Positions 61,708 through 64,000 of a DNA stretch of 64,000 bases are shown in pieces. The DNA lies in NCBI GenBank assembly GCA_038496445.1, contig JALMLS010000507.1, forward strand, positions 496,001 to 560,000. The letters are read 5' to 3'. This stretch comes from Trichosphaerium sp. ATCC 40318. Its lineage: Eukaryota; Discosea; Flabellinia; Trichosidae. The position numbers and the translations under genes are program-made. Each line of letters opens with the position of its first letter. The stretch's first letter is position 1. The notes below the pieces were generated by a model. That model was not told the origin of the DNA, searched no databases, and saw only the letters and a program-made list of their open reading frames with translations.

Positions 61708-63385
61708 ATGTCCACAAAACGCAAGGTACTCGCTTTTCACGCTACCGTCACGAGCTAAAAACGCAATATAGGCGAATACCTCGCAATTGTACGATAATTA
61801 CTGCCTACTGAACCTTCCAGTCGAGCTACACCTCGATATCATTGATATAGACGTTGAAATGTATTTAAAATGGCCACTCTTATCGAAATACACAGCAATG
61901 ACAACGAGGTATAACAACGAATTGGAAAAACACGGCAAATGGCTGAAAAGGCGAAGAACGGGAAAAAAAAAGCCTCAAAGCACAAAATTACAAATCATAG
62001 GCGAGGAGTATTGGAAACACGGCAAACGACACGGAGAGCACAAGATGTGGCATAAGAACGGTGTATTAGAATTACAGTGTAATTTTGTGGACGGTAAGCG
62101 AGAAAAAGAGTATAAGAGTTGGTATGAAAACGGTCAATTGCGTGAAGATCGTACGTTTATCGAAGGTAAACAAAATGGACACTATAAGAAGTTCCATGAC
62201 AATGGTAACTTGCTTGAGGAATGCAGTTATGTTAATGGTAAGCGAGAAGGGGAGTGCAAGCGCTTGTATAATGATGGTAAGTTACTTGATGAGTGTTTTT
62301 TTGTCAACGGTAAGCGAGAGGGAGAGTATAAGAGTTGGTATGCCAATGGACAGCTTCTTGAAGATCGTATGTTTGTTGAAGGTAAACAAATTGGAGAATA
62401 TAAACGTTTCTACAATGACGGTCACTTGTTTAAGGAGTGTGATTATGAGGATGGTTACCGAGAAGGAGAGTATAGGATTTGGCACAATAACGGTCAATTG
62501 AATGTACTTTGTAAGTACATCAATGGCGAGCTGAATGGACGGTACAAAGTGTGGTCTAGCCGTGGTCAGGTTATTGAGATGAGTGACTATGTTGATGGTA
62601 AGAGAGAAAGAGATTATACACGCTGGTATGAAAGCGGCCAAGTACTTGAAGAGTGTGAATTCGTAAACGGTGAACCAAAAGGAGTTTACAAAAAGTGGTT
62701 TCAAAATGGTCAATTAAATGAGCAAGTTTATTGCTTAAATGGTAAACAGCATGGAGAATATAACAAGTGGCATGATGATGGTCAGTTAGTAGAACATTGT
62801 AATTTAATTGAAGGAAAACTACATGGAGAATACAAACAATTCAATGTCCTGACTGAACAGTTGATTAAGAAATGTAATTATCTTGATGGTAAGCTTGATG
62901 GTGAGTATAGGACTTGGTATTTCAATGGAAACCCAAAAACCCAATGTTATTACATCAACGGCAAAGTAAATGGACGGCTTAAAGCATGGGACTGGGTTGG
63001 TAGATTGCAAGATAATGTTATTTGTGTCAATGGTTATAGAGCTGGAAATGCTACTAGTTTCCAATGTAAACGTGTTAATGGTAAACTACATGGAGAGTAT
63101 AAAAGAATGATTAAAGGGCAGTTAGTAGAGAAAGGTCATTTTGTACAAGGTGAACGTCATGGAGAGTGTACATTTTGGCTTTGTGATGGTACATTATCTG
63201 AACAGTACAATTATGCTAAAGGTAGACGAGAAGGTGTTTATAAGAGTTGGTATGATAATGGTCAGTTGTATGAAGAGTATAGTTACATTAATGATAAGAA
63301 GGAAGGAGAATGTAAGCGTTGGCTTAAAAGTGGTAAACTGTATGAGCACTTCAATTACATTAATAATAAAAGAGAAAGTGACTGA
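61708..63385 (+). CDS. F-box-like protein with about 18 YwqK/MORN_2 repeats
   Basis: Exon 1 is 18 bases (61708-61725, MSTKRK). A 45-base intron (61726-61770, GTACTC...ATATAG) leads to ANTSQLYDNYCLLNLPVELH and LDIIDIDVEMYLKWPLLSKY, an F-box. Then about 18 repeats of 23 residues follow, such as YKSWYENGQLREDRTFIEGK and YKRFYNDGHLFKECDYEDGY. It ends KRESD at TGA 63385. N-terminal sequence and layout match the 35.8 kb gene closely (VELHL...KWP). The track of repeats is continuous, without stops. No ATG exists in exon 2 before the F-box, so the splice is required. Function unknown; repeats of this type are abundant in giant viruses and rare as large arrays in eukaryotes. Confidence 0.85.
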
Positions 63386-63506
63386 GGTTGCAACACGCAA
63401 TAAATAATGTACCTGTGTTTTATAAAAAGTCTAAAAATAAACTCAACCTTGAAGTACTCTTAGCTAAACTTTTTCAAAGCTATTTAAGTTTATTTTTGTC
63501 CAAGAT
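63386..63506. other. Short convergent gap between two YwqK-repeat genes
   Basis: 121 bases separate two tail-to-tail genes. Contains AATAAA-like words on both strands (AATAAATAATG after the left gene), suitable for overlapping 3' ends. Confidence 0.5.
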
Positions 63507-64000
63507 TTATTTACCATGAACCCACATGTATTGTCCTTTAACTTGTCCATTTTTGTACCATGATTTACTCTCGCCATGTAGGTTACCATCAACCCATGTG
63601 GCTTGATATTTTAGTTTTTCATCTTCATACCATCCTTTACCTTCACCATGGCGTTTGCCATGAGCCCACATGAACTGGTCCTTGAGTTGTCCGTTTTCAT
63701 ACCACGATTTACTTTTGCCATGTATTTTACCATTAACCCACATGGATTGAGTGAGTAGTTGTCCATTTTCATACCATGATTTACGTTTGCCATGTCTGTT
63801 ACCATCAACCCACATGGATTGACTTTTTAGCTGTCCATTGTTATGCCATTCTTTAAATTCACCATGCTGTTCACCATTAACCCATGTGGATTGAGTTCGT
63901 AGTTGTCCATTTTCATACCATCTTTTACATTCGTTGTGCTGTTTATCATCAGCCCACATGGCTTGTTTTTGAAGTTGGCCGTTTTCATACCATTCTTTAC
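63507..64000 (-). CDS. YwqK/MORN_2 repeat protein, C-terminal part (continues past window end)
   Basis: The open frame runs in from the right edge and stops at TAA 63507-63509 after HGK. It holds about seven repeats of 23 residues with very uniform sequence: WYENGQLRTQSTWVNGEQHG, WHNNGQLKSQSMWVDGNRHG, WYENGQLKDQFMWAHGKRHG. The repeats (with MWV/TWV) differ from those of the neighbouring gene (with C-x-Y/F), so it is a separate subfamily, more homogeneous and probably recently expanded. The N-terminus, possible F-box and introns lie outside the window. Confidence 0.8.
   Translation of the reverse strand, partial: KEWYENGQLQKQAMWADDKQHNECKRWYENGQLRTQSTWVNGEQHGEFKEWHNNGQLKSQSMWVDGNRHGKRKSWYENGQLLTQSMWVNGKIHGKSKSWYENGQLKDQFMWAHGKRHGEGKGWYEDEKLKYQATWVDGNLHGESKSWYKNGQVKGQYMWVHGK

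Noticed and set aside
1-64000. tRNA, rRNA, CRISPR arrays and integrase/transposase genes
   Set aside because: Looked for in both strands; no cloverleaf with proper boxes, repeat-spacer array or transposase motif could be supported.

Overview
This window is nuclear DNA from a compact, AT-rich eukaryotic genome. About 20 protein genes are packed on both strands. Almost all are cut by short spliceosomal introns (mostly about 45-75 bases), many with a donor reading GTACGT rather than GTAAGT. No bacterial gene layout, CRISPR array, rRNA or convincing tRNA was seen. The gene content (SH2 domains, a Frizzled/Smoothened-like receptor, Ras, a CRTAC-like FG-GAP protein, ABHD18, CLU, NIPA) points to a unicellular amoebozoan or a unicellular relative of animals and fungi. 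I cannot decide between these from the sequence alone.

Layout. 1-2960: 3' end of a family A DNA polymerase of POLQ/POLN type. 3567-8440: a long protein joining a beta-propeller-like region to an EF-hand/SH2 module and a second SH2-like domain. 8930-11472 (minus): MATE transporter. 12565-13880 (minus): SPFH/band 7 protein. 14488-19428: large secreted protein with four repeat units. 20073-21784: ABHD18-type hydrolase. 22388-26005 (minus): secreted Reeler protein whose reading frame continues by splicing into an LPMO-like domain. 27389-28494 (minus): decayed NTHL1/endonuclease III gene. 28826-34484 (minus): CLU-domain/TPR protein. 34644-35698 (minus): proteasome chaperone PSMG2. 35757-37094: F-box plus YwqK/MORN_2 repeats. 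37414-38772 (minus): Frizzled-like receptor. 39347-42226 (minus): FG-GAP/UnbV (CRTAC-like) protein. 43786-46059: CDP-alcohol phosphotransferase. 46290-47061: unknown. 48209-49120 (minus): F-box/LRR. 49500-52829 (minus): coiled-coil protein with C-terminal BRCT domains. 53016-56198: ZC3HC1/NIPA. 56584-57994: second F-box/LRR. 58654-59702: Ras-type GTPase. 59951-61498: 'DWY' repeat protein. 61708-63385 and 63507-64000 (minus, partial): two more YwqK-repeat genes, tail to tail.

The genes look like ordinary dispersed housekeeping and signalling genes rather than a pathway cluster. The distinctive part is the right half (35.7-64 kb). Five genes there belong to two repeat families typical of amoeba-infecting giant viruses (F-box with AGVHTI leucine-rich repeats; F-box with YwqK/MORN_2 repeats). 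Three of them have intact open frames with well-placed spliceosomal introns, so they are host-resident genes rather than fresh viral insertions. Other points worth a second look are 10- and 11-base internal microexons, the propeller-SH2 architecture, the Reeler-LPMO chimera, an NTHL1 pseudogene, a stray intron-containing fragment of the CRTAC-like gene, a hairpin inside a polymerase intron, and a marked excess of CACGTG palindromes.
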